Assembly: GCA_902779165.1 (NCBI GenBank)
Contig: CACZAN010000013.1
Coordinates: 26,512-90,511, forward strand
Source: an uncultured Bacteroidales bacterium
GTDB lineage: Bacteria; Bacteroidota; Bacteroidia; Bacteroidales; Bacteroidaceae
DNA: 64,000 bases
Direction of reading: 5' to 3'
In this document: positions 10,601 to 16,420 of the stretch, piece after piece
Position numbering within the stretch: the first letter of the stretch is position 1
Layout: each line of letters opens with the position of its first letter
Notes under the pieces: generated by a model
Told to the model about the DNA's origin: nothing
Seen by the model: only the letters and a program-made list of their open reading frames with translations
Database searches by the model: none
Made by a program: the position numbers and the translations under genes

Positions 10601-11842
10601 GACAATGCCAACGCCAACGAGGCACTGGCCTATCTGACCATCTATGGATATAATTTCCCCAATGGCACAGGGCCCACACTGAACTTCCGCTTCTTTGACG
10701 CTTCATCAGGCAACGTTTACAGCGTGACGCCAGCCGACAGCACAACCTATAACTTCCAACAGGATGCCATCGTAGGCACTGATGCTAACCCCGTAGTGCT
10801 GCTGAATAACTACAACTACATGCAGGCGCTGAAACTGAAGACGGGATGGAACTGGGTAAGCTTCTACGTGATTCCGAAGGAAGGCACGACGCTGGGACAA
10901 TTCCTGAACAGTATGTCGAAGTGGGAGGTTGGCGAAGTGATTACGGTAGTCAACGGTACGGAGACGAGGGACTATTACTGTCGTGAGAACGCGAAAGCTG
11001 CCAATGGTAAGATGTGGGATAACGAAGATGATCCTATCACCATCCATCCCGAACAGATGTATAGCATCTACTCGAAGAGCGACAAGACCATCTATCTGGA
11101 AGGTGAATTCGCTCGCCGCTACATCACTGTCCATAAGGACTGGAACCGCGTGGGCTATAACTCAATGATTAACTTGCCTATCTCTCAGGCTCTGGCCGAC
11201 TACTTGGAAAAGGCACAGGAGGGTGACGTGGTGAAATCGCAGGACGGATTCGCCATCGCCAGCCAGAGTGCTACGGGACTGGTCTGGAAAGGCAACTTGC
11301 AGTATATGGAGGCAGGCAAGGGCTACATGTTCAAGCGACAGGCCGACAGCGAAGTACAGTTCCTGTATCCACTCTACTTCGATGACTCACGCTACAGCAG
11401 CACCAGCGAAAGCCGTGCTCCGAGACGCACCTCTGTCAACACCGCAACGACCATGAACATCGTGGCTGCGGTGGATGGTGTCGAGACTGAGAAGGGCGAC
11501 CGTCTGGTAGTGTTCTGCGGCGCAGAACGAATAGCAGAAGCTACGGCCGACGATGAGAAGAACTACTATCTGAACATCGGCAGCGACTTCAACAGCAGCG
11601 ATGCCATGACCTTCATGATAGAGCGCGACGGCGAGCCTATTGCTATGACAGGCAGCTCCATCAGCTATGCACCCAACAAGGTTCTCGGCACGCCCGACAA
11701 TCCTACCGTCATCAGTTTCGTTTCTATTGACCAGATGCCTAACGACGGCAAGTGGTACACAGTTGGCGGTATCGTGATTGGTGAGAAGCCAAAGCAGCGT
11801 GGTGTGTATATCCACAACGGCAAAGCTGTAGTGGTGAGGTAA
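1685..11842 (+). CDS. Giant secreted multidomain protein with LamG domains (3,385 aa)
   Basis: It starts with a signal peptide (MRKTNNQ ... LFLLVLLLSVSLSTKAD). Residues ~500-700 contain GLUG/beta-helix-like repeats (FAGTFYGNGHTLEI, GGFIGR, GGFIGW). Two carboxypeptidase-regulatory-like beta sandwiches lie near 940-1010 (GYIRLADGTSMGGQTV) and 1045-1120 (GNVFYDTSSIPVPGV). Two LamG/concanavalin-like domains lie near 2315-2490 and 2520-2680 (EFRLWNRALTGSEL, FTLTFWFHTN, GHIDELGLFSSVL). A domain with the TGWNWVSFYV pattern follows near 3050. The end, WYTVGGIVI ... RGVYIHNGKAVVVR, is the Prevotella export module. No catalytic motif is visible, so a structural or adhesive role at the cell surface is more likely than an enzyme. 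It is unusually long for a single ORF. Confidence 0.85.
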   Translation: MRKTNNQTNLLGRLFLLVLLLSVSLSTKADDYLEKESNYTAMLWGNDKLQIKLPTQNDITGAFNRGVTDGRVYVTIDGGERQLLLWWDCNTHYSDLSAAKVFHANQPGRFNLMGTAYGVKSDITKDDGTVMYFLKPDAEDGDHYTTTVEWTVPRIYRGHRLKIEVWCQIDDATSSWFIPKGQKNPSSFYVMGTVDMPEAGEASVTLTDPMLATGRDHANEIMLSYSFVVNKIYSATLHYTDAVTNKQYTQTLSTSKKVDFAYLPANRPWKDIHIKASVLDVQTKTDNPNDKVDIESEKFSSSMLHHPRGLSAKLEENGFVTLNWQVDDPDQGDIYEGDFFEIQRNLMGATDDDDPYWKTISMEVSYKNNQKDYSFVDETLIDQYEGKEVTYRVRRSVSSMWQWINSSTYAQYLMSEIIYLPRIAGATVSRTKQWNDESHIAKFDLLLSTSDGLVVYNDEDLEAARQKILDGEIAQDKIVIPIRNAADWDRCAKAVEMNIRKPNIVLMYDVKLTRDSKMIGSESSPFAGTFYGNGHTLEIDFFNKADYTAPFRYVEDATIKDLHITGRIESEYKFMGGLIACVYNRSGNPTKIYNCRSSVSIETDYSDDTSSGGFIGRQMYGELNIFYCLFDGRFSFTRGSSNKNHSNGGFIGWKDDTSDRAYIRNCLFAPIEISTGYDNCATFSRAKDLSSVTLVNCYYTQTYGSETNGANDCNGVSAKVLAGYLNDYGVYWEIKDDKVVPVVSEHYQLPVAVWDQRAKLKLRINMHGEKGVESTIVDISDNDEAINHRFFTYELSRKCVDYSFDLLQIRGSSPLSIVGYDKDTLVVHVYKFEGNNTDYSFNNMNRVENLKWEKKQSSVVLTWDTSGGESDFYRVLRRKHTTQEDAEWTDTIATNLTLQQYEDISTQIQVNYDYCVQSVLQCEGTHITQDICSNAACETTGKIEGYIRLADGTSMGGQTVICEPVDIPGTSSEYKVISDDSGYFVFDKLPIYFGPDGKVQGEYHVSVMTSGSGGKYTGPNEQGIVSFNRNVNWKQEFNFYMDTYFIYSGNVFYDTSSIPVPGVSFLLDGKLMNDASNQLITTDTQGAFALSIPRGEHSVQAVKDGHTFANNGYLLNPDAREGEDKTRYNFVNNVSSIYIWDSTTVVLRGRVVGGDIEGSRPLGHSLSTNNLGDSLKIVMQLEGDNASYIFRDPKNESLRSTSYKVDFGSAHADTTQVTKTRRSITIRPDAKTGEYELRVHPAKYKITEVSAQGYATLFQNGQVGQTLDLTFNVGGDTCEYNRIYHAIPDVEVTQYNPTGEKYFGVKWLTAQDNIGNKSNVNLVYYTKVTPEAKDSIVHYSFGYPVFMAGSPYGFMLQACEKYYWNNDPSKKVDIVKLDQRGKIIIKNALTTDSKTAQWESDLDEDGGCDYIFTPDNATFTMEGDNALKTFDITLLYDGTYYDVKPFYGNILRGYVMATKAKPEGRKAIVAGKPQLWDILRDPPGGSSTSYIKEGSKLSYGYSIDVTAAAGFTVKTTTGTGVDSYKGYVLAPNGYGGTTGTLDKSKSKTGIDLKFEFNFGHSWNWSYGMDITERIQTKSGQKWVAGKADLFIGTTESFIVQDAIAVRVVPDSMYQIVKLHEGGTYEAVDNNGQVVTKVKVPVGTTKVLAQGTDDTGKPIYLVRDEVMSMSPTVTSTFVHSQHYIENELLPDLFKIRNSLILPKGTDVTKAKALADSRGYATYISNVDADDKAFGVDYTVVRPNNETTGDSIKALNQEILAWVGFLAKNEEEKLSVVPTDLVKRYDFDGAANIQYSENFTMGKTMSRYLRYPGVTGLGNLFAATGPLAIIMSTLEEKLKKEGGSIKADPVPYIDYSDVFKHGIDLEVSGSTWETQWGIILNINASDKYNSSESHSKEVGFTLAASSKSSLTVDVYRTGTEYTIDENTNYFNKITLETLSKVRYGTLTPPMMTFASFTNEKVYSNFVFRTIGGVTCQPYEGERVTKWHQPGMVLDVATIPADKPRIWIEQPVVSNVPFDEPARFVLHMANETDYPERATLKFNYFLEAGSNPNGARVCVDGAPLTGAGVDLVLWPAIGSDGKHNVFTKEITVYPSKAFDYEDMAICLMDPEDNSRVFTQKFSAHFIPTSGKVKVSVPSNNWVINTESPFDGKRKAYYMPVRIEGFDVNWPNFDHIELQYKLSTQGDNDWVNVCSYYQDRELQKKASGVTDTIPSSGVIVAPFYGEVDPIEQYYDIRAVTFCRHAGGYLTGASEVLKGIKDTRRPETFGTPEPTNGILGIGDDILIKFSEPIAGNYLRGINNFEVLGTLMSNDISTSTSLSFDGNAVAGTQGERNLMGKSFTVDIMLNPAIDQREMTVFSHGGDEKGLRFGITADRRLSATINGETLVSDSIVAFNNMLHQVAYVLDQSGETTTVKFYDGNTPIGKKELAERYEGATSGIILGADFDYSEDLRYKGEMLEFRLWNRALTGSELLSYGQKKLSGYETGLLDYYPMNEGEGSWAYDKAPGSMDLWLAGTSWKRPAGISMEIKGDKGLCIKPDKFVRSKNHDFTLTFWFHTNDENATLFSNGEANYGQADQLNIGIKDSILYVRSQGFERKISAFVSEGSWHHFAMTVSRSQNVSNVYVDKKLVESFPADSVGGIMGNDITLGATFVDKGKHTNVMKGHIDELGLFSSVLPVNLIKEYSNHTPLGTMSALLAYLDFGRSEKLDNNQQHLEPTGISLKRYVDSLGKLEERRDTLLSDEEVKALAARDFYAPMVSNSQMDNLRYSYVANDNELYVNVNEPDFLIEKTNIYVTLKEIPDLQGNLMASPVTLNLYVYRNPLRWDVKRIEKDVRYGEGVTFEATVKNLSGVTQDFKLEDLPLWINASQTQGVLDALDEQTITFTVSDYINIGTYNEQIALIGDNMMSEPLPITLRVRGDEPDWTVPDRLKKNNQTMMMVARVKIDGVVASSKEDILAVFDDKQQVLGVAHIEVNDNANANEALAYLTIYGYNFPNGTGPTLNFRFFDASSGNVYSVTPADSTTYNFQQDAIVGTDANPVVLLNNYNYMQALKLKTGWNWVSFYVIPKEGTTLGQFLNSMSKWEVGEVITVVNGTETRDYYCRENAKAANGKMWDNEDDPITIHPEQMYSIYSKSDKTIYLEGEFARRYITVHKDWNRVGYNSMINLPISQALADYLEKAQEGDVVKSQDGFAIASQSATGLVWKGNLQYMEAGKGYMFKRQADSEVQFLYPLYFDDSRYSSTSESRAPRRTSVNTATTMNIVAAVDGVETEKGDRLVVFCGAERIAEATADDEKNYYLNIGSDFNSSDAMTFMIERDGEPIAMTGSSISYAPNKVLGTPDNPTVISFVSIDQMPNDGKWYTVGGIVIGEKPKQRGVYIHNGKAVVVR

Positions 11843-11875
11843 TTGAAAATTGAGAATTGAAAATTGACAATGATA

Positions 11876-12325
11876 ATGAAAAAGAGTATAATCGCATTGG
11901 CAGCCCTCGCCCTCGTGGCGTGGGGCTGCTCCTCCGGAGAAGATGAGTCTCAGCCACAATCAGCAGAAATCTCCATAGGTACTGATGTACGTCCTGACTG
12001 GCAGGGCCCTAACTTCGACCTCTATGAGCAGATCATGAAAGTGGAAGTGCAGATTCAGGACACCCTGACACAGTATGTGTCGGAAGCTGACCTGCTCTGC
12101 GCAACCATCAACGGCGAAGTGCGCGGTGTTGCCGCCCCTCGGAAGGTAGAAGACAAATGGTTGTTCCCGATGACCATTGCCAGCAATGATGCAGATGTAG
12201 CGGTTTCGCTGTCGTACTACTGCGACCAACTGCACCGCATCTACACCATTCAATGGACAACGTTTGATGCCTCAGTGGCACCGACTGGCACAAATGGTAT
12301 CTATAAACCGGTATTCATCAAATAA
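11876..12325 (+). CDS. Small lipoprotein (about 150 aa)
   Basis: The N-terminus MKKSIIALAALALVAWGCSS is a lipoprotein signal with the lipobox cysteine in AWGC, followed by an acidic linker. The remaining ~125 residues are predicted beta-rich and match no family I recognise. ATG codons at 11870 and 11876 are both possible; 11876 is preferred because it begins the canonical MKK signal peptide. The 33-bp spacer after the giant gene is made of TTGAAAATTGA-type simple repeats common between Bacteroidales genes. It lies in line with the giant secreted protein and the next lipoprotein, so it may be an accessory surface component of that operon. Confidence 0.7.
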   Translation: MKKSIIALAALALVAWGCSSGEDESQPQSAEISIGTDVRPDWQGPNFDLYEQIMKVEVQIQDTLTQYVSEADLLCATINGEVRGVAAPRKVEDKWLFPMTIASNDADVAVSLSYYCDQLHRIYTIQWTTFDASVAPTGTNGIYKPVFIK

Positions 12326-12338
12326 TCCATATTTGAAA

Positions 12339-12521
12339 ATGAAAAGACATAAATATCAACAGCCCTCCATTCAGGTCGTCAGAGTGGCGCCCCATACCAT
12401 GCTGGCAACAAGCAGCGAGGGGGTGATGGCCAACCGTAGTGGATATGGCGAAGCAAAACAATCCGATTGGAATGAGAGTGCGGTCAAAGCCTACAAAAAT
12501 CCAGTGAACTGGGAGGAATAA
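12339..12521 (+). CDS. Small 60-aa conserved-type peptide
   Basis: A 60-residue frame starts at MKRHKYQQPSIQVVRV, 13 bp after the preceding stop, and ends ...NPVNWEE. The layout (basic start, a Y-x-x-P-x-I-x-V-V segment, M-L-A-T-S, then a Gly/Asp-rich polar tail) resembles the small peptides that recur in Bacteroides and Prevotella beside lipoprotein and fimbrillin-like genes. No hydrophobic signal is visible. Function unknown. The tight spacing on both sides suggests co-transcription with the flanking lipoproteins. Confidence 0.6.
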   Translation: MKRHKYQQPSIQVVRVAPHTMLATSSEGVMANRSGYGEAKQSDWNESAVKAYKNPVNWEE

Positions 12522-12540
12522 TTTACAAGGAAACATGACA

Positions 12541-13368
12541 ATGAAAAAAGTTATTTTCAGTATGTTGCTCTTGGCAGGACTGGCGCTGACCGCCTGCTCG
12601 TCAGATGATAGCAACACAGAACCGGTCCGCAGGACCTACACCATGACCATAGATGCCACGAAAGGTGCGAATGAAGCCTCCGTCCGTGGCGATACCCGTG
12701 CCCTGACACTCGATGGCAGCATACTCAATGCTTCGTGGGCGACATCGGAACATGTTTATGTGCAAGGCAAGTTGTTGTCTGATGAATCATTATTCTGGTT
12801 CGAAGGCTCTATCCAGCCTCAATATGCAGGAACAACCACAAAATTGAATGGTACTATCAGCCTTCCGTCAGGTTGGACCATCTCGATTGACGAAGCTATA
12901 GGCAAACCTCATAAATTGACCCTTCAGTTCCCGCGTTCTGGCGCTCGGGATTATACAGGTCAGATAGGAACGTTGGCAGATATTGCAGCAAAATACGACT
13001 ATGCTATAGCCGAGGATGTGGAAGTTGAGGTAAAAGAAGGCCAAGTGCGTGGGGTAGCATCGGCTACATTCGTGAATCAGCAGGCAATCGTCAGGTTCAC
13101 GCTCTTGGACAAAGCCGACGGCACCACCTTGCTGAACCCAACGGCGCTGACCATCCAATATGGTGGAGAAAGCCTGTCATTGACCATCCCTGCAGACACC
13201 TATACAACCAATGGCGCCGGTGTCATCTACGTAGCAATACCAGGATTCAGCGGCAAAGAGGTTACCCTTACGGCAAAAGTCGGTGATGACACCTACACCT
13301 TCACCAAATCAGGTATCACCTTCGAAAACGGAGAGTATTACGAGATTAACGTGAAGATGAAGGAATAA
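12541..13368 (+). CDS. Fimbrillin-like lipoprotein (about 275 aa)
   Basis: MKKVIFSMLLLAGLALTACS is a lipoprotein signal (lipobox LTAC). The body has the order seen in fimbrillin-family or Mfa-like lipoproteins of Bacteroidales: TYTMTIDATKG, a TRAL motif near residue 50, and repeated beta-strand segments ending FENGEYYEINVKMKE. The start at 12541 is favoured over ATG 12535 because AAGGAA at 12527-12532 is then well spaced. It is probably exposed on the outer membrane, either as a fimbrial subunit or as a surface partner of the giant secreted protein upstream. The family assignment is moderate; the lipoprotein call is strong. Confidence 0.7.
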   Translation: MKKVIFSMLLLAGLALTACSSDDSNTEPVRRTYTMTIDATKGANEASVRGDTRALTLDGSILNASWATSEHVYVQGKLLSDESLFWFEGSIQPQYAGTTTKLNGTISLPSGWTISIDEAIGKPHKLTLQFPRSGARDYTGQIGTLADIAAKYDYAIAEDVEVEVKEGQVRGVASATFVNQQAIVRFTLLDKADGTTLLNPTALTIQYGGESLSLTIPADTYTTNGAGVIYVAIPGFSGKEVTLTAKVGDDTYTFTKSGITFENGEYYEINVKMKE

Positions 13369-13396
13369 CACAAAAGTATTACAATAATAGAGAAAT

Positions 13397-13685
13397 ATGA
13401 AAAAGTATTTTAATCTGCTGCTCGTTGCCATCCTGTTCTGCGGAATGGGGGGATGAGCTCCTGTTCTACGGCATGTTCTATGCGGCTCAAGAAGAGGCTA
13501 TTGTACGCAGCACCATAGGTGACAGCCTGTATAATGTCATTCACGAGAAGACAGGCGTTGAGCCGGGAATGTCGCACCACTACTACGAGATTATGCGTGC
13601 CGACACATCCAGCGCCGCCACCGTGGAATACTACAAACAACTGGCCATAAAGTATCACGAATGCTTCGAACATATTAACGACTGA
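13397..13685 (+). pseudogene. Small exported protein gene broken by a frameshift in a G run
   Basis: ATG at 13397 opens a signal-peptide-like sequence (MKKYFNLLLVAILFCGMGG) that stops at TGA 13454-13456, right after six Gs (13447-13452). One G fewer would join it in frame to DELLFYGMFYAAQEEA and a further ~70 residues ending ECFEHIND at 13685. The downstream part reads like real protein and couples to the next gene. This is either a true frameshift, a sequencing error in the G run, or slippage-controlled phase variation. The intact product would be about 95 residues, exported, of unknown function. Confidence 0.6.
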
Positions 13686-13855
13686 TGAGTACCGTTTACG
13701 AGGTGAGGTGTCACGAGACGGGCGACGGCAGCGACTACCTCATCAGGGCTTTCCAAACCCTACAGGAAGCCGAGGCGTATATCCGTCGGCGCAACGAAGA
13801 ACGTCCGCAAGACGAACTCTACGAGCATTGGTACGTTAACATGAGTTCAGTATAA
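13685..13855 (+). CDS. Small 56-aa protein, translationally coupled
   Basis: The ATG overlaps the preceding TGA by one base (TGATG at 13683-13687), the usual sign of coupling. The product begins MSTVYEVRCHETGDGSDYL and ends HWYVNMSSV. It is polar, has no signal peptide, and has a short helix-like middle (LQEAEAYIRRRNEE). No family recognised. The overlap is the main reason to believe it is translated. Confidence 0.45.
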   Translation: MSTVYEVRCHETGDGSDYLIRAFQTLQEAEAYIRRRNEERPQDELYEHWYVNMSSV

Positions 13856-13860
13856 GATAA

Positions 13861-13879
13861 TGCAAAAAGTTGACGCAAA
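13861..13879 (+). repeat. 19-bp boundary sequence, left end of defence island
   Basis: TGCAAAAAGTTGACGCAAA occurs here. It recurs with one mismatch in the same orientation at 24549-24567 and exactly, in reverse complement, at 24674-24692, on the other side of the defence genes. Confidence 0.7.
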
Positions 13880-13898
13880 TCGTCAAATCCAAGCCTTG

Positions 13899-14068
13899 TC
13901 GTGCTGGGAACTATACTCGGTCGTCGGAGGAACTATAGTTTGTCGTCGGAGGAACTATAGTTTGTTCGGCTTGTTCTTTCAGGGTATCGTGACACAGGGG
14001 GGAGTAGACGAGGCATATATACGTAAAGGCCGATACGTCCTGTCGTGAAAGACGATACGTCCTTTTGC
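13899..14068 (+). repeat. Phased 22-bp repeat array, left of defence island
   Basis: Units begin at 13899, 13921, 13943, 13965, 13987, 14009, 14031 and 14053, all in a 22-bp register. The units at 13921 and 13943 are identical, with core GAACTATA preceded by TCGTCGGAG; 13899 is a diverged copy. The units at 14009-14068 carry ACGTAAAGGCCGATACGTCC and CGATACGTCC, which reappear in reverse orientation in the array right of the island. No protein-coding gene is credible in 13856-14244 apart from these repeats and the promoter at its end. Confidence 0.65.
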
Positions 14069-14210
14069 AAAGAGCTATTCACCGTGTTTGCTTGCATATT
14101 TGAACCTCAGTTTTTGCGAGGATTGGGTGAAGATTGGCCAAAACAAGTCCTATTTTGAGCCAAAAATGTTATAAATCCGTAAAAAAGTTACGGGATAGGA
14201 AAATAATTTG

Positions 14211-14218
14211 TATATTTG
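14211..14218 (+). promoter_or_regulatory. Bacteroidetes -7 box for the ATPase/TOPRIM operon
   Basis: TATATTTG matches TAnnTTTG exactly and lies 26 bp before the ATG at 14245. The -33 position reads only GTTA, so that half is weak. Confidence 0.6.
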
Positions 14219-14244
14219 CAGCGGTTTTTCAAATAATTATATCT

Positions 14245-15345
14245 ATGCTGGTTAAATTTGCCGTAAAAAACTTTCGAGGTTTTGCAGATAGGATTGAGTG
14301 GGATTTGTCCCATCCAAGTAATTACTCGTTTAATACCTACGCTATCAAAGATGGCGTCGTTAAGAATGGTATTATTTATGGCCCTAATGGCTCTGGAAAG
14401 TCAAATTTTGCTTTGGCTATCTTCGATATAGTCTATCATTTGACGCAAAAGTATAAGAAAGAGGACTTCTATAAAAACTACGTGTATGGAGGAGACTCAA
14501 AAGGGAAAGTGCTGTTTGAATACACCTTCAAGTTTGGTCCTCAAATTGTGGAATATAGCTACGGCAAGAATATGTTCGGCATGTTGTTTGCAGAATCATT
14601 GTCAGTCGACGGAGTGAATGTGTTTAGGCGCGAGTTTGACAAATTAGAACTTGACGAAGAGCAGTTTCCAATCAATGCAGATGCCAAAAAGAACCTTCAG
14701 GCTAATGCGAACAATATCTCCATTGTGAATTATCTGCTTACTTCTTATCCACTATCCAAGAATCACTATCTTATTCTCTTGCGTGATTTTGTTAATTCTA
14801 TGTTATGGTTCCGCAGTCTCAAGGCCAATGAGTATATAGGATTAGATAATAGTATTACGCAATTAGATGAATACATTATTCAAAACAAATTTGTAGAGGA
14901 TTTTACCGCATTTCTAAATAATGTCAGTGGTCAGGACTTTATATTCGTAAAGCCTAATCCCACCGATAAACTACTTGCATGTAAATTCAAATCTGGAATT
15001 GTATTGTTTGATGATATCGCTTCTACTGGTACTCTTTCGCTAGAACTCCTCTATTACTGGCTAAAGAAGATGAACAATGCTTCATTCGTGTTTATTGACG
15101 AATTTGATGCATTCTATCACTTCAAATTGGCATATGAGGTTTGCAAGCAACTCTTCAATCTCGATTGTCAGGTGTTTACGTCATCACATAATACTTATTT
15201 GATGACTAATGACTTGCTGAGACCGGACTGCAACTTCATTTTGCAGAACAATAAGATCAAGCCCCTACAAGCCTGCACAGAAAAAGAACTGAGGTTTGGA
15301 CACAATATCGAAAAACTATTCCGTGGAGGAGCTTTTGAGGTATGA
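14245..15345 (+). CDS. ABC-type AAA ATPase (OLD/AbiL/PARIS-like), defence
   Basis: Numbered from MLVKFAVKNFRGF, the protein is 366 aa. An in-frame upstream extension is possible but would run back through the promoter. The N-terminus is an ABC/SMC-like strand-loop; Walker A is YGPNGSGKSN (45-54). A signature-like DIASTGTLSLELL precedes Walker B FVFIDEFDAF (~280-289), and the H-loop is SSHNTYLM. This is the AAA_15/AAA_21 architecture of OLD, RloA, AbiLi and AriA proteins. The following TOPRIM-like gene overlaps by 4 bp (ATGA), so the two should form one complex. The known role of such pairs is sensing phage proteins and releasing or activating the TOPRIM nuclease. Confidence 0.8.
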   Translation: MLVKFAVKNFRGFADRIEWDLSHPSNYSFNTYAIKDGVVKNGIIYGPNGSGKSNFALAIFDIVYHLTQKYKKEDFYKNYVYGGDSKGKVLFEYTFKFGPQIVEYSYGKNMFGMLFAESLSVDGVNVFRREFDKLELDEEQFPINADAKKNLQANANNISIVNYLLTSYPLSKNHYLILLRDFVNSMLWFRSLKANEYIGLDNSITQLDEYIIQNKFVEDFTAFLNNVSGQDFIFVKPNPTDKLLACKFKSGIVLFDDIASTGTLSLELLYYWLKKMNNASFVFIDEFDAFYHFKLAYEVCKQLFNLDCQVFTSSHNTYLMTNDLLRPDCNFILQNNKIKPLQACTEKELRFGHNIEKLFRGGAFEV

Positions 15346-16175
15346 TACTATTTATATTTGAAGGTAAGGACGATAAGACTTATTTCGAGTCTATCAAACG
15401 GCTTTTCTTTCCAGAAAAGTCGGAGACCTTCGTATGTACCTATAATAGCAATATCTACTCTCTTTATACAAAACTGAAGAATCACGATGCGCTGAATGGA
15501 AAACTGGAAGTAGATACAGTCTCTGTATTCAAGGAAATCCTGACAGAAAAAGGTGACAACACTTTAAAGGACATCAGAGAAGACGAAGTTTCTGAAATCT
15601 ATCTTTTCTTCGATTACGATTTCCAAGAGAATTCCAGAACGCTTGAAGAAAACAACAAGCGACTGAGTGAGATGCTTGATCATTTCACAGACGAGACAGA
15701 CAATGGCAAACTTTACATTAACTATCCGATGGTAGAATCTCTTCGCTATACCAAAGAATTGCCAGATAATGATTATTGGCGCTATACGGTATCTCGCCAG
15801 AAATGTCAAGAAGAAAGTTTCAAGCATCAAGTTCACGAGTTCTCATTCTACAAGTCAAACCTGGAATATCTTGTGCTCACAATCAAGCCTGCAGACGACG
15901 AAACAAAGATTCTGCATAAGGCAGATACAGCCAAGACGAATTGGCTGCACCTTGTCACGATGAACACGAGCAAGGCCAACTATATTTGTAATGATAAGAA
16001 CGAACTTCCTGAAGAAGTGAATTCACAGAAAGAGATATATGATAATCAGCTTGCCAAGTATGTAGATACAGAAGAATGCAAGATCGCTATCCTTAATGCA
16101 TTCCCAATATTCCTATTTGACTACTTCGGCAAAAAAATTGTCAGCGACAGAGAAGAAACAGACAAAACCCAATAA
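15342..16175 (+). CDS. TOPRIM-like effector partner of the ATPase
   Basis: A 277-aa protein starting in the stop of the ATPase gene. MILFIFEGKDDKTYFESIK supplies the TOPRIM glutamate motif (EGKDD), and IYLFFDYDFQ supplies the second acidic D-x-D motif. A LYINYPMVESLRYTKE block follows. This layout fits the small TOPRIM or RloB-like second subunits of AbiL- and PARIS-type systems, where the ATPase is paired with a nuclease of this fold that cleaves nucleic acid, for example tRNA in PARIS. Which subfamily applies cannot be settled by eye. The lack of an N-terminal extension and the 4-bp overlap argue for an obligate two-gene module. Confidence 0.7.
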   Translation: MILFIFEGKDDKTYFESIKRLFFPEKSETFVCTYNSNIYSLYTKLKNHDALNGKLEVDTVSVFKEILTEKGDNTLKDIREDEVSEIYLFFDYDFQENSRTLEENNKRLSEMLDHFTDETDNGKLYINYPMVESLRYTKELPDNDYWRYTVSRQKCQEESFKHQVHEFSFYKSNLEYLVLTIKPADDETKILHKADTAKTNWLHLVTMNTSKANYICNDKNELPEEVNSQKEIYDNQLAKYVDTEECKIAILNAFPIFLFDYFGKKIVSDREETDKTQ

Positions 16176-16177
16176 AT

Positions 16178-16393
16178 ATGAGCAACAAAGAACCTGATTA
16201 CGTTTACATATTGACCTGTTCGACCTTTGGTCGCTTGAAACTTCAAGAATCCCAGTTTTCACGCGCTTATCAAGGTGCCAATTATCTCTCGTATTATGGG
16301 AATGTGATCGATATTATTGAAAAAGGACGTAAAGATTATGTAGTTTGGAAAAGAATTGTTCCAAAATTTGTTTGCTTGCAAGATAATCGCTAA
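16178..16393 (+). CDS. Small 71-aa protein between TOPRIM gene and hsdR
   Basis: It starts 2 bp after the TOPRIM stop, so it is probably co-translated. The sequence begins MSNKEPDYVYILTCSTFGRL; the YVYILT segment is reminiscent of the first strand of GIY-YIG folds, but the rest is too short to support that. Its stop codon overlaps the -7 box of the hsdR promoter. Unknown function; possibly a regulator or small partner of the ATPase/TOPRIM pair. Confidence 0.5.
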   Translation: MSNKEPDYVYILTCSTFGRLKLQESQFSRAYQGANYLSYYGNVIDIIEKGRKDYVVWKRIVPKFVCLQDNR

Positions 16394-16398
16394 ATTTG
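16367..16398 (+). promoter_or_regulatory. Promoter of the type I R-M operon
   Basis: TTTG at 16367-16370, a 20-bp spacer, then TAAATTTG at 16391-16398: a full match to the Bacteroidetes consensus. It lies 22 bp before the hsdR GTG, so restriction is expressed separately from the upstream ATPase/TOPRIM pair. Confidence 0.75.
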
Positions 16399-16420
16399 CG
16401 CCATAAAACTAAAGAATATC

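Noticed and set aside
13860-14048. 62-codon frame in the left 22-bp array
   Set aside because: Consists of the repeat array itself, with no start context and no protein-like pattern.
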